From positions 6,107,501 to 6,171,500 of the forward strand of contig NZ_CP129137.1 of NCBI RefSeq assembly GCF_030406905.1: 64,000 nt of DNA, given 5' to 3'. The stretch is from Streptomyces sp. HUAS CB01 (lineage in GTDB: Bacteria > Actinomycetota > Actinomycetes > Streptomycetales > Streptomycetaceae). A model generated the notes under the pieces. The model made no database searches. It had not been told where the DNA came from and saw only the letters and a program-made list of their open reading frames with translations. This document shows positions 6,885 through 14,185 of this stretch, piece by piece (the first letter of the stretch is position 1; each line of letters starts with the position of its first letter). The position numbers were made by a program, and so were the translations under genes.

Positions 6885-7712
6885 ATGACGGAGTTCGTGC
6901 TGGTGTCGGGCGGTCACACCGGAGGATGGATCTGGCGCGAGGTGGCCGCCGCGCTTCGGGAGTCGGGAGCCGGGGCGCACCCGGCGACCCTGACGGGCCT
7001 GGGCGACCGCCGCCATCTCGCCGGCCCCGGTACGGACATGGACACCCATGTCGAGGACCTGGTGCAGCTCATCGACCACGTCGACGAACCGGAGGTCGTC
7101 CTCGTCGGTCACTGCTACGGCATCTACCCGGTGCTCGGTGCCGCCGGCCGGCGCCCCGAGCGCACGGCCCGGATCGTGTTCGTGGACGCGCCCCTGCCCC
7201 GCGACGGCCTCTCCCTGCTGGACCAGGTCCGCGAACAGATGCCGGAAGGGCCGGTCCGTGACCGGATGCTGAGCCAGCCCGCCCGGGCCGAGGACGGCTG
7301 GCGCGTGCCCGCGCCCACGCCGGAGGAATGGCGGCAGTGGGGGAACCTCGCGGGTGTCTCCGAAGAGGCCCTTGTCCGGCTGGCGCTCCTCGCCGCACCT
7401 CAGCCGGTGGGCACGCTCACCCGGCCGGTCAGGTTCACGGACGTGGTGGACGCGCTGCCCATGACGGGCGTCTTCTGCACGGTCGGCGGCACGATGGACA
7501 TCGCCGGGGTCGAAGCCCTGGTGGCGACGGGCAATCCGCTCTTCCGGCAGCTCGTCGAGCCGAGGTGGGGATTCTTCGAACTCGCCACCGGCCACTGGCC
7601 GATGCTGTCCGTGCCGGACGAACTCGTGACGGTCCTGCTGCGCGCCGCCGCGGGGGAGGGGCACCGGGTGGCGAGGGCCGAGGGCGTCCGTGACGGTGCC
7701 CCCACGGGCTGA
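6885..7712 (+). CDS. Alpha/beta hydrolase with Cys at the nucleophile position
   Basis: The 275-residue product has the alpha/beta-hydrolase layout: an oxyanion-region SGGHTGGW near residue 8, a nucleophile elbow GHCYG (75-79), and a late catalytic histidine in ATGHWPM. The elbow carries Cys77 where almost all esterases of this family have Ser. Cysteine nucleophiles are known in dienelactone hydrolase. A GAGGAGG ribosome-binding site precedes the ATG. The gene is transcribed away from the MerR regulator across a MerR-type promoter, which suggests an inducible detoxification or catabolic role. The substrate is unknown. Confidence 0.82.
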   Translation: MTEFVLVSGGHTGGWIWREVAAALRESGAGAHPATLTGLGDRRHLAGPGTDMDTHVEDLVQLIDHVDEPEVVLVGHCYGIYPVLGAAGRRPERTARIVFVDAPLPRDGLSLLDQVREQMPEGPVRDRMLSQPARAEDGWRVPAPTPEEWRQWGNLAGVSEEALVRLALLAAPQPVGTLTRPVRFTDVVDALPMTGVFCTVGGTMDIAGVEALVATGNPLFRQLVEPRWGFFELATGHWPMLSVPDELVTVLLRAAAGEGHRVARAEGVRDGAPTG

Positions 7713-7775
7713 TGCCACGGTGCGGTGGACGCCCCCGCGGGCCGATCTGCGGCACGATGGGCCGAGTCCCGGCCC

Positions 7776-7915
7776 CGTGAACCTCGGCAGTCCCGTGAGC
7801 CTCGGGAGTCCCGAGGAACTGGGTCCCGTGAGGCCCGGGAGTCCCGCGGACCTGCGTCCCGTGAGGCTCGGGAGCCCGTGAACCTCAGGGGTCCTGGAAG
7901 CCTCAGGAGTCCCGA
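7776..7915. repeat. Degenerate short-repeat array upstream of the arginase-fold gene
   Basis: A run of related units built on GGGAGTCCCG and CCCGTGA(A/G)CCTC repeats about eight times with a period close to 20-25 bp. Each unit contains a small palindrome, CGGGAGTCCCG-like, so the transcript could form many alternative hairpins. It fills most of the 230-bp gap between the hydrolase and the next gene. No gene is seen in it. Confidence 0.6.
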
Positions 7916-7942
7916 GGTCGTGCCCACAAAGGGAGTCCCCGC

Positions 7943-8860
7943 GTGCGTGAAGTGGCGATCATCGAGGCACCGTCGGTGCTCGGCCTGCGGCCGTCCGGTG
8001 TGCAGGACCTGCCCACGGCCCTCCTCGACGCCGGGCTCCTCGACCATCCCGGGGCGGTACGGGGCGGCCGCCTGGAGGCCCCGCCCTACGATCCCGAGCG
8101 CGACCCCGGCACCGGGGTCCTCAACCCGGGGGCCATCGCGCGCTACTCCGTCCTGCTCGCCGACGCGGTCGGCGACGTCCTCGACCGGGGAGCGTTCCCG
8201 CTCGTCCTCGGCGGCGACTGCAGCATCCTGCTCGGCAACCTCCTCGCCCTGCGCCGCCGCGGACGCCACGGCCTGCTCTTCCTGGACGGCCACACCGACT
8301 TCTACCAGCCGGCGGCCGAGCCGCTCGGCGAGGCGGCCTCCATGGACCTCGCTCTCGTCACGGGCCGCGGCCCCCGCCTCCTCACCGACCTGGAGGGCCG
8401 GGGGCCGCTGGTGCGGGACGAGGACGTCGTGGCGTTCGGCTTCCGCGACTCCGCAGAATCCGCGGAGGCCGGTATGCAGCCGCTCCCGGCTGGGCTGCAC
8501 GCGGTGGACCTCGACGCCGTACGCGCGGTGGGCGCCCATGCGGCGGCCCGCGACGCGGTCGCCCGGCTCACCGGCGGCGCGAGCGCCGGGTACTGGGTCC
8601 ACCTGGACGTCGATGTCCTGGACGACGCGGTCATGCCGGCCGTCGACTACCGCCGGCCCGGCGGACTGAGCTGGTCGGAACTGGAGAACGTGCTCCGGAC
8701 CGCACTGGCCGACGAGCAGGCCACGGGCCTCGACGTCACGATCTTCAACCCGCGGCTCGACCCGGACGGCGGCATCGCGGCCCGCCTCACGGAGTGCCTG
8801 CACCGTGGCCTGTCGGCACTGAGCGGCCCGGACGGCCCGGGCGGCGAGGCCCGGGCCTGA
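7943..8860 (+). CDS. Arginase/agmatinase-fold protein with altered metal motif
   Basis: The 305-residue product (GTG start, GGGAG ribosome-binding site 8 bp upstream) has the ureohydrolase metal motifs in order: GGDCS (residues 90-94), LDGHTDF (D115, H117, D119) and LDVDVLD (D222, D224, D227). Arginases and agmatinases use a di-manganese centre to hydrolyse guanidino groups. The first motif normally reads GGDHS, with His as a manganese ligand, and here it is Cys93. Similar GGDCS variants occur among actinobacterial relatives, so this may be a subfamily with a mononuclear or altered centre. Substrate unknown. Confidence 0.85.
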   Translation: MREVAIIEAPSVLGLRPSGVQDLPTALLDAGLLDHPGAVRGGRLEAPPYDPERDPGTGVLNPGAIARYSVLLADAVGDVLDRGAFPLVLGGDCSILLGNLLALRRRGRHGLLFLDGHTDFYQPAAEPLGEAASMDLALVTGRGPRLLTDLEGRGPLVRDEDVVAFGFRDSAESAEAGMQPLPAGLHAVDLDAVRAVGAHAAARDAVARLTGGASAGYWVHLDVDVLDDAVMPAVDYRRPGGLSWSELENVLRTALADEQATGLDVTIFNPRLDPDGGIAARLTECLHRGLSALSGPDGPGGEARA

Positions 8861-8935
8861 GCGCGGGGCCTCGTGCTGCGCCTCACCTCCCTGCAGCACC
8901 GCACGGCGCTGGAGGGCGGCCCGTTGCCGTAGGAG

Positions 8936-9184
8936 TCAGTCCTGGGCGGCGTACGGGACGAAGGCTGCCCAGGCGGTGGGGGAGAGGGCGAGCCGGGGGC
9001 CCTGGGTGTGCTTGGAGTCCCGGACGTGGACGGTGGTGGGGCAGGCGGCGACCTCGACGCAGTCGCCTGAACCGCCGCTGCTGTAGGAGGACTTGTGCCA
9101 GGAGAGCGCGACCTCCACGCAGTCGTCGCCGGAGCCACCGCTGTAGCTGCGCTTGAACCAGGCCAGTTCCGCCGTGTCGCTCAT
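8936..9184 (-). CDS. DUF397 protein with duplicated motif
   Basis: The 82-residue product carries two DUF397 cores in tandem: WFKRSYSGGSGDDCVEVA and WHKSSYSSGGSGDCVEVA, followed by VHVRDSKHTQGPRL and AWAAFV. DUF397 proteins are small partners of XRE/DUF5753 regulators in Streptomyces (the Scr2-type role), where they modulate the regulator. The ATG at 9184 overlaps the stop of the XRE gene by four bases, so the two are translationally coupled. Confidence 0.9.
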   Translation of the reverse strand: MSDTAELAWFKRSYSGGSGDDCVEVALSWHKSSYSSGGSGDCVEVAACPTTVHVRDSKHTQGPRLALSPTAWAAFVPYAAQD

Positions 9185-10029
9185 AGCACTCCTCGCATCC
9201 GCCGCAACAGGCTCAGGGAGTCTTCTAGGGTAAGAGCCTGTGAGCGCATCCTGGCATACCGCATCTGGAGCATGCTGACCACTTTCGCGTCGGAGATGAA
9301 CTGGCCGCTCTCCTGCCCCTCGCAGTAGCCGAACCACTTGTTGTCGGGGGTTTCCAGCAGCTGCATCGGGCCGTCGAGCCCCGCATGGCTCTCCCGCACC
9401 AGCGGCATGATCTGGAGCTCGATGTTCCGCTGTTCGGCAAGGTCGAGGATGTGGTCGACCAGCTCGCGGGTCACCGCCGCGCCGCCCGTCCGCCGAAGGA
9501 GCAGGTGCTCTTCGAGGATGAAGCCGTACGCCGTGTTCGGGCGCTCCCGCAGCAGCCGCTGCCGTTCCAGCCGGGCTGTCATCTGCGCCTCGATCTGCTC
9601 GTCCCCCAGCGGCGGGAGCTGGTTGACGAACAGCGTCCGGGCGTACGCCTCCGTCTGCAGCAGGCCCGGGACCAACCGGCATTCATACGTGCAGAGACTG
9701 CTCGCCACGGCCTCCAGCCGCGCCCACCTCCGGAACCACGCCGCCAGCCCCGGCCGGCGCGAGAGGTGCTGCGCTGCCCGCCGCAGCGCCCCCGTGTTCC
9801 CGAGCGCCGCCTCCGCCCGCTCCACGAAGTCGTCGTCCGGCATCCGGCGGCCCAGTTCGATCGAGGCCACCGTGTGCTTGGAGTAGCCCACGAGCGGGGC
9901 GAAGTCGCCGCGGCTGAGGCCCGCGTGCTCGCGTAACGCCTGGACCACCGCGCCGAACGTCCTGAGACTGTCCGAGGCCTCCGGCTCCGTCGCGTTCGTA
10001 CCGGCTCCGCCGGTGTCCGTCATCGCCAT
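9181..10029 (-). CDS. XRE helix-turn-helix regulator with DUF5753 (Scr1/WhiJ-like)
   Basis: The 282-residue product has an N-terminal helix-turn-helix at about residues 25-70, including REHAGLSRGDFAPLVGYSKH and VASIELGRRMP. The DUF5753 domain follows, with YECRLVPGLLQTEAYAR and ILEEHLLLRR. This family pairs with DUF397 proteins in many Streptomyces paralogous sets that affect development and antibiotic production. A start at 10023 is also possible because the protein opens MAMTD. The divergent ATP-binding gene and a perfect palindrome between them complete the usual three-gene set. Confidence 0.9.
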   Translation of the reverse strand: MAMTDTGGAGTNATEPEASDSLRTFGAVVQALREHAGLSRGDFAPLVGYSKHTVASIELGRRMPDDDFVERAEAALGNTGALRRAAQHLSRRPGLAAWFRRWARLEAVASSLCTYECRLVPGLLQTEAYARTLFVNQLPPLGDEQIEAQMTARLERQRLLRERPNTAYGFILEEHLLLRRTGGAAVTRELVDHILDLAEQRNIELQIMPLVRESHAGLDGPMQLLETPDNKWFGYCEGQESGQFISDAKVVSMLQMRYARMRSQALTLEDSLSLLRRMRGVL

Positions 10030-10074
10030 CGGACCATGGTCACGGATGGTGACGCGTACCGTCCACCGGGAGTG

Positions 10075-10099
10075 CGCGTACGCTGACCCGGCGTACGCG
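10075..10099. promoter_or_regulatory. Perfect 25-bp palindrome between xre and the ATP-binding gene
   Basis: CGCGTACGC (10075-10083) and GCGTACGCG (10091-10099) are exact inverted arms around the 7-bp centre TGACCCG. A weaker dyad GTCAC-GGATG-GTGAC lies at 10039-10053. Both sit in the 116-bp divergent gap, so they are natural operators for the XRE regulator; the binding is inferred. Confidence 0.6.
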
Positions 10100-10145
10100 G
10101 CGTCCCTCTGGAGAAATCCCTGGTCCGGCCGCCAGATTGGGGTGC

Positions 10146-10613
10146 ATGACCGCATCGGCCACCCCACCGACCGCCACCGCCGCGCCCCAACCGCCCGTTA
10201 CCGTACGTGTGTTCACCCAGCGCTTCAGCTCCACACCACGGGGCGCCCGGCTCGCCCGGCACCTCGCGCTCCACCAGCTCCACTCCTGGGGCGTTCCGCA
10301 CGGGACGGAGGTGTCCGAGACCGCGGCCGTGCTGGTCGCCGAACTGGCGGCGAACGCGGTGACGCACGGCCGCGTGCCGGGGCGGGACTTCGAGCTGAGG
10401 CTCGCCCTCGACGCGGGGACGCTCACCGTCGATGTGTCGGACACGCGGGGCGAGCGCCGCCCGCCCGGGCCCGGAGCGACCGGCTTCCCGGCGGGTGACA
10501 CGGAGACCGGCCGCGGCCTGCTGCTCGTCGCGGCGCTCGCCGACCGGTGGTCGGTCCTCGACCGCGTACCGGTCGGGAAGACCGTGCGCGCCGAACTCGA
10601 CCTGCCGCGGTGA
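10146..10613 (+). CDS. Anti-sigma-factor-like ATP-binding protein (HATPase_c_2)
   Basis: The 155-residue product is an RsbW/SpoIIAB-type GHKL ATPase: the N box AELAANAVTHGR is near residue 70, DVSDTRG near residue 98, and GRGLLLVAALADRW near residue 125. Such stand-alone domains in Streptomyces act as serine kinases or anti-sigma factors, and many lie next to XRE/DUF397 pairs as here. The ATG at 10146 is the natural start, with a TTG three codons upstream as an alternative. Confidence 0.88.
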   Translation: MTASATPPTATAAPQPPVTVRVFTQRFSSTPRGARLARHLALHQLHSWGVPHGTEVSETAAVLVAELAANAVTHGRVPGRDFELRLALDAGTLTVDVSDTRGERRPPGPGATGFPAGDTETGRGLLLVAALADRWSVLDRVPVGKTVRAELDLPR

Positions 10614-10669
10614 GCGCTCGGAGGGGCCGCCGGCGCGGGCCGCTCCACGGGCTGCAGCGGGTCGCCGGG

Positions 10670-11077
10670 CTACTCCGCGGGCTGCAGCAGGTCCCAGCGG
10701 TTGCCGTACAGGTCCTCGAAGACGGCGACCGAACCGTACGGCTCGTGGCGGGGCTCCTCCAGGAAGCGGACGCCCGCCGCCGTCATCCGGGCGTGGTCGC
10801 GGGCGAAGTCGTCGGTGTGGAGGAAGAAGCCGACCCGGCCACCGGTCTGCGCGCCGACACTCGCCGACTGCTCGTCGCCCTTCGCCCGCGCCAGCAGCAG
10901 ATCCGTGCCCCCCGCGCCGCCGCCCGGGCGGACCACGACCCAGCGCGTACCGTCGCCCCGGTCGGTGTCCTCGACGAGGGTGAAGCCGAGGGCGTCCCGG
11001 TAGAAGGCGACGGCCTCGTCGTAGTCACGGACGACGAGCGTGACGAGGGCGATACGGGGCAGCGGTGCGGTGGACAC
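10670..11077 (-). CDS. VOC-superfamily (glyoxalase/bleomycin-resistance fold) protein
   Basis: The 135-residue product has the two paired beta-alpha-beta-beta-beta modules of the VOC fold: IALVTLVVRDYDEAVAFYRD-type opening, GFTLVEDTD and VGFFLHTDDF, ending FEDLYGNRWDLLQ. That last motif carries the usual metal-ligand glutamate in most members. Function could be a lyase, dioxygenase or drug-binding protein. A GTG start with AAGGAG eight bases upstream fits well. It is divergent from the kinase gene. Confidence 0.85.
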   Translation of the reverse strand: MSTAPLPRIALVTLVVRDYDEAVAFYRDALGFTLVEDTDRGDGTRWVVVRPGGGAGGTDLLLARAKGDEQSASVGAQTGGRVGFFLHTDDFARDHARMTAAGVRFLEEPRHEPYGSVAVFEDLYGNRWDLLQPAE

Positions 11078-11140
11078 GGGGTCGGATCTCCTTGCTCGGG
11101 GGGCGCCCCAGTATCGCCGACGCTGTGCACAATGCCTCGC

Positions 11141-11776
11141 ATGGACCCGTCGATCGAGCAGCTCACCGACCGTGCCCGACGGCTCGCCCGCCCCGGTGCA
11201 CGGCACCTCCTCGGTATCGCCGGGCCACCGGGGGCGGGCAAGTCGACGCTCGCCGCGGACCTCGTGTCGCGCCTGGGCCCGCAGCGTGCCGTGCTCGTCC
11301 CCATGGACGGCTTCCATCTCGCCGGGGCCGAGCTGGAACGGCTCGGCCGGGCGCAGCGCAAGGGAGCGCCGGACACCTTCGACGCCGCCGGGTACGTGGC
11401 GCTGCTGACGCGGCTGCGCGCCCCCGAGGCGGGTTCGGCGGTGTACGCGCCGGCCTTCGACCGGACCCTGGAGGAGCCGGTCGCGGGCAGCATCCCGGTC
11501 GGTCCGGACGTCCCGCTCGTCGTCACCGAGGGAAACTACCTGCTGCACGACGAAGGGCCCTGGTCGCGGATCCGTGCGCTGCTCGACGAGGTCTGGTACC
11601 TGGAACTGCCCGACGCGGTGCGGTTGCCCCGGCTCGTCGACCGGCACGTCCGCTTCGGCAAGGACCGCCCCCGCGCCGAGCGCTGGGTCCGCGACTCCGA
11701 CGAGCTCAACGCCCGGCTGGTGGCGCACGGTCGGCACCGCGCCCACCTGACGGTGCAGATGGGGCCCGGTGACTGA
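11141..11776 (+). CDS. P-loop nucleoside/nucleotide kinase-family protein
   Basis: The 211-residue product has a Walker A motif GIAGPPGAGKST near residue 24, then PMDGFHLAGAELERLG, the substrate loop of uridine kinase/phosphoribulokinase-like enzymes. VTEGNYLLHDEGPW is the central motif and RHVRFGKDR the lid arginines. Relatives include pantothenate kinase and fructose-transport subunit-like kinases. The true substrate is unknown. An in-frame ATG three codons upstream (11132) is an equally possible start. No strong ribosome-binding site is visible, so the mRNA may be leaderless. Confidence 0.82.
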   Translation: MDPSIEQLTDRARRLARPGARHLLGIAGPPGAGKSTLAADLVSRLGPQRAVLVPMDGFHLAGAELERLGRAQRKGAPDTFDAAGYVALLTRLRAPEAGSAVYAPAFDRTLEEPVAGSIPVGPDVPLVVTEGNYLLHDEGPWSRIRALLDEVWYLELPDAVRLPRLVDRHVRFGKDRPRAERWVRDSDELNARLVAHGRHRAHLTVQMGPGD

Positions 11777-11806
11777 TCGCCGCCGCCGCGCGCGCGGGCG
11801 CCCGCC

Positions 11807-12343
11807 TCAGCGGCAGAGTGCGTCGATGTCGTCGGAGAACGTGGGGAATTCGGCCCCGGCCTCGTCGATGATCTGCCCTGCGGGGCGGCGAGGGGTGGTC
11901 GCGTGCCGCTCGGCGAGGGCGGCCAGCTCCGGGTCGGCGTTCGGGCGTGCCTCTCGTTCCCCGAACTCGACGGCCTCCAAGGGGCCTATGCCATCGGCCA
12001 GCACCCAGAGGAAGTCCGACAGGTTCCCCGCCACGACGCCTCGCTCGCCCTCCGAGCCCATGAACACCACGGGCTGTTCGGCCAGGGGCTGTCCGGGGCG
12101 GGCGAACCATAGGGCGGCGAGGCCGCCGGTACCGTCCTGGCCGAAGGGACGGAAGGCGTCGCCGTCCAGCTCGTGGTTGCCGGTCCAGTGGCGCAGCCAG
12201 TCGGTCGTCTCCTCGGCGGAGTCGAAGGCGTCGTACGGTTCGAAGTCGACGCCCTCGCCGTCCTCCCCGTACACGAACTCCACGCGGGCCACCTCGGCCA
12301 GGGCGGGCGGGAAGGCGCGGTCGTCAGGGGTCGTCTCGATCAT
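11807..12343 (-). CDS. SUKH/SMI1-KNR4-like protein
   Basis: The 178-residue acidic product has features of the SUKH superfamily: an N-terminal IETTPDDRAFPPALAEV helix, a middle DGTGGLAALWF strand pair and VVFMGSEGERGVVAGNLSDFLWVLADG, where the protein-interaction groove usually lies. SUKH proteins often act as immunity proteins to secreted nucleases, but many are solitary. No toxin gene adjoins it here. It starts 41 bp after the SDR gene stop on the same strand and could be co-transcribed. Confidence 0.65.
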   Translation of the reverse strand: MIETTPDDRAFPPALAEVARVEFVYGEDGEGVDFEPYDAFDSAEETTDWLRHWTGNHELDGDAFRPFGQDGTGGLAALWFARPGQPLAEQPVVFMGSEGERGVVAGNLSDFLWVLADGIGPLEAVEFGEREARPNADPELAALAERHATTPRRPAGQIIDEAGAEFPTFSDDIDALCR

Positions 12344-12384
12344 GGGGGAACGGTATCCGGCACCACTGACACCACCGCCGGGAA

Positions 12385-13218
12385 CTAGCCGCCGAGGCTG
12401 CCCATCGCGCGCCCGATGAGCGCGTCGTACGCCCGGTCGGGCAGCACGCGGCGGGTAAGGATCAGCGGCTTGGCGCCCATGCCCACCGCGTAACGGGTCC
12501 TGGGGCGGCGGCTGGTGGCGGCCCGGCCGATGGCGCGGGCGACGACCGAAGGGGACGAGGACCGGCGCGCGTTGCTCTCCGACTCCAGGGCCCCGGCCAT
12601 CGACGCGATCTGCGCGGCGTACGCGCTGCCGCCGCTCACCTTGCGGAGCCTGTCGGCCGCGATCCCGCTCCATTCGGTGCGGATGGCGCCCGGCTCCACG
12701 ATGACCACGTCGATGCCGAAGGGCCTGACCTCCATGCGGAGGGAGTCGCTGAAGCCTTCGAGCGCGAACTTCGTGCCGTGGTACCAGGCGCCCAGCGGCG
12801 TGTGGATCCTGCCGCCCATCGAGGTGATGTTGATGATGCGGCCGCTGCGGTGGGAGCGCATGTGCGGCAGGACGAGCTGGGTCAGCCGGGCGGCGCCGAA
12901 GACGTTGACCTCGAACTGGTACCGGGCCTCGTCCAGGGCGACGTCCTCGACCGGGCCGTACGAGCCGTATCCGGCGTTGTTGACGAGGACGTCGATGCGG
13001 CCGGTCTCGGCGACGATCCGGTCCACGCCGGCGCGCAGTGAGTCCTCGTCGGTGACGTCCATGGCGATCGTGCGGATCCCTCGCTCGGCCAGTTCGGACA
13101 TCCGCTCGACGCGGCGGGCGGCGCCGTAGACGGTGAATCCGCGCGCGTGCAGTTCCAGGGCGGCGGCTTCGCCGATCCCGGACGAGGCTCCGGTGACGAG
13201 GGCGACCTTGTTGGACAT
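12385..13218 (-). CDS. Short-chain dehydrogenase/reductase
   Basis: The 277-residue product is a classical SDR: the NAD(P) motif TGASSGIGEA (residues 9-18), NNAGYG near residue 88, a catalytic serine in ITSMGG and YHGTK for the Tyr-Lys pair. The arginines AARRVERM after the second beta strand favour NADP(H). The ATG at 13218 has AAGGA upstream. It is divergent from a TetR regulator, which suggests control by that regulator and an oxidoreductive or detoxifying role. Substrate unknown. Confidence 0.92.
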   Translation of the reverse strand: MSNKVALVTGASSGIGEAAALELHARGFTVYGAARRVERMSELAERGIRTIAMDVTDEDSLRAGVDRIVAETGRIDVLVNNAGYGSYGPVEDVALDEARYQFEVNVFGAARLTQLVLPHMRSHRSGRIINITSMGGRIHTPLGAWYHGTKFALEGFSDSLRMEVRPFGIDVVIVEPGAIRTEWSGIAADRLRKVSGGSAYAAQIASMAGALESESNARRSSSPSVVARAIGRAATSRRPRTRYAVGMGAKPLILTRRVLPDRAYDALIGRAMGSLGG

Positions 13219-13253
13219 GAGGGGGTCCTTCGTGATGAGGGGCGGCAATAAAG

Positions 13254-13290
13254 TGAACCAAGGCTCACAATCATCATGAGTGCTGGTTCA
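13254..13290. promoter_or_regulatory. Imperfect 37-bp palindrome in the SDR/TetR divergent region
   Basis: TGAACCA (13254-13260) and TGGTTCA (13284-13290) are exact inverted arms, with an inner pair CTCA/TGAG between them. The site lies 36 bp upstream of the SDR ATG on the minus strand and is notably AT-rich. It is the likely TetR operator for the SDR promoter. Confidence 0.6.
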
Positions 13291-13320
13291 TGTTTGTGCA
13301 AGCGGAGTGTCCGTGATCCT

Positions 13321-13338
13321 GAACTAGAATTCATGTTC
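13321..13338. promoter_or_regulatory. Second palindrome upstream of the TetR gene
   Basis: GAACTAGAATTCATGTTC has exact outer arms GAAC/GTTC and an exact centre GAATTC. The arm GAAC matches the half-site of the palindrome at 13254, so the same regulator may bind both. It lies about 75 bp before the regulator ATG. Confidence 0.5.
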
Positions 13339-13411
13339 TTGCCGCGGGCCCGGTGCCGAGCTCCGGCACGACAGCACGACAGACCGTCCCCTGGCGGAGT
13401 TGGAGGACCCG

Positions 13412-13993
13412 ATGGCCGCTTCCCGGCCGCTGCGCGCGGACGCCGTCCGCAACCGGACGAAGATCCTGGCCGCCGCGCGCGAGCAGATCACCCTCCACGG
13501 GCCAGACGTCCCGATGGACGCCATCGCCGAGGCGGCGGGAGTGGCCGTGGGCACGCTCTACCGCCACTTCCCGACCAAGACGGACCTCGTCGGGGCCGTC
13601 ATCGCCGAGCACAGCGAGGTCATCACTGGGGAGATCGAGGCCGCTGCCGAACGGGTCGGGGAGGGCTCGCGGGCGATGGCGGAGATCACCCGCCTGGCCG
13701 AGCGCACGGTCGAGGCCGCGGCCCGGGACCGCAGCGTGAAGGCGGCGGCGCAGACCCTGGGCGCCGCGCACTGGACCGAGCAGCAGGAGGAGCGGTTCAG
13801 GGGCGCGATGAAGCGGATCGTCGCCGCCGCCGTGGCCGACGGGGACCTCCACCCCGACGTCACCGTCGACGACTTCCTGATGCTCATCGCCACCGCCCCC
13901 ACCGACCAGGGGCCCGCCGTACGGTCACGCTGGCTCACCCTCTTCCTGGCCGGTTTCACGGTCCGTGCCCGCGAGGGGACCGGCGGGGCCTGA
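13412..13993 (+). CDS. TetR/AcrR-family transcriptional regulator
   Basis: The 193-residue product has the TetR N-terminal domain: RTKILAAAREQITLHG, then DAIAEAAGVAVGTLYRHFPTK as the helix-turn-helix (about residues 35-55). The C-terminal 130 residues form the ligand and dimer domain, with PSVA-type tail features of the SbtR-like subgroup. GGAGGA precedes the ATG at 13412 by four bases. Divergent from the SDR gene across two palindromes, it probably represses that gene and itself. Confidence 0.9.
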   Translation: MAASRPLRADAVRNRTKILAAAREQITLHGPDVPMDAIAEAAGVAVGTLYRHFPTKTDLVGAVIAEHSEVITGEIEAAAERVGEGSRAMAEITRLAERTVEAAARDRSVKAAAQTLGAAHWTEQQEERFRGAMKRIVAAAVADGDLHPDVTVDDFLMLIATAPTDQGPAVRSRWLTLFLAGFTVRAREGTGGA

Positions 13994-14185
13994 CGGCGCA
14001 CCGGCCCGGACCCCGGCCCGGACCCGCCGGCGCCCGGCGCCGGCCTGGCCTGGCAAGCGGGGCGCGTGGTGCGGTCGGTACGCTCGAAACCTGAGCACAC
14101 CCGTGAGCACACCAGAGGAAGACCGAACAGACGCAGCACCTGAGCAATCAGGATCCGATCCGACACAGGACGAGCGGGGGCCGAC

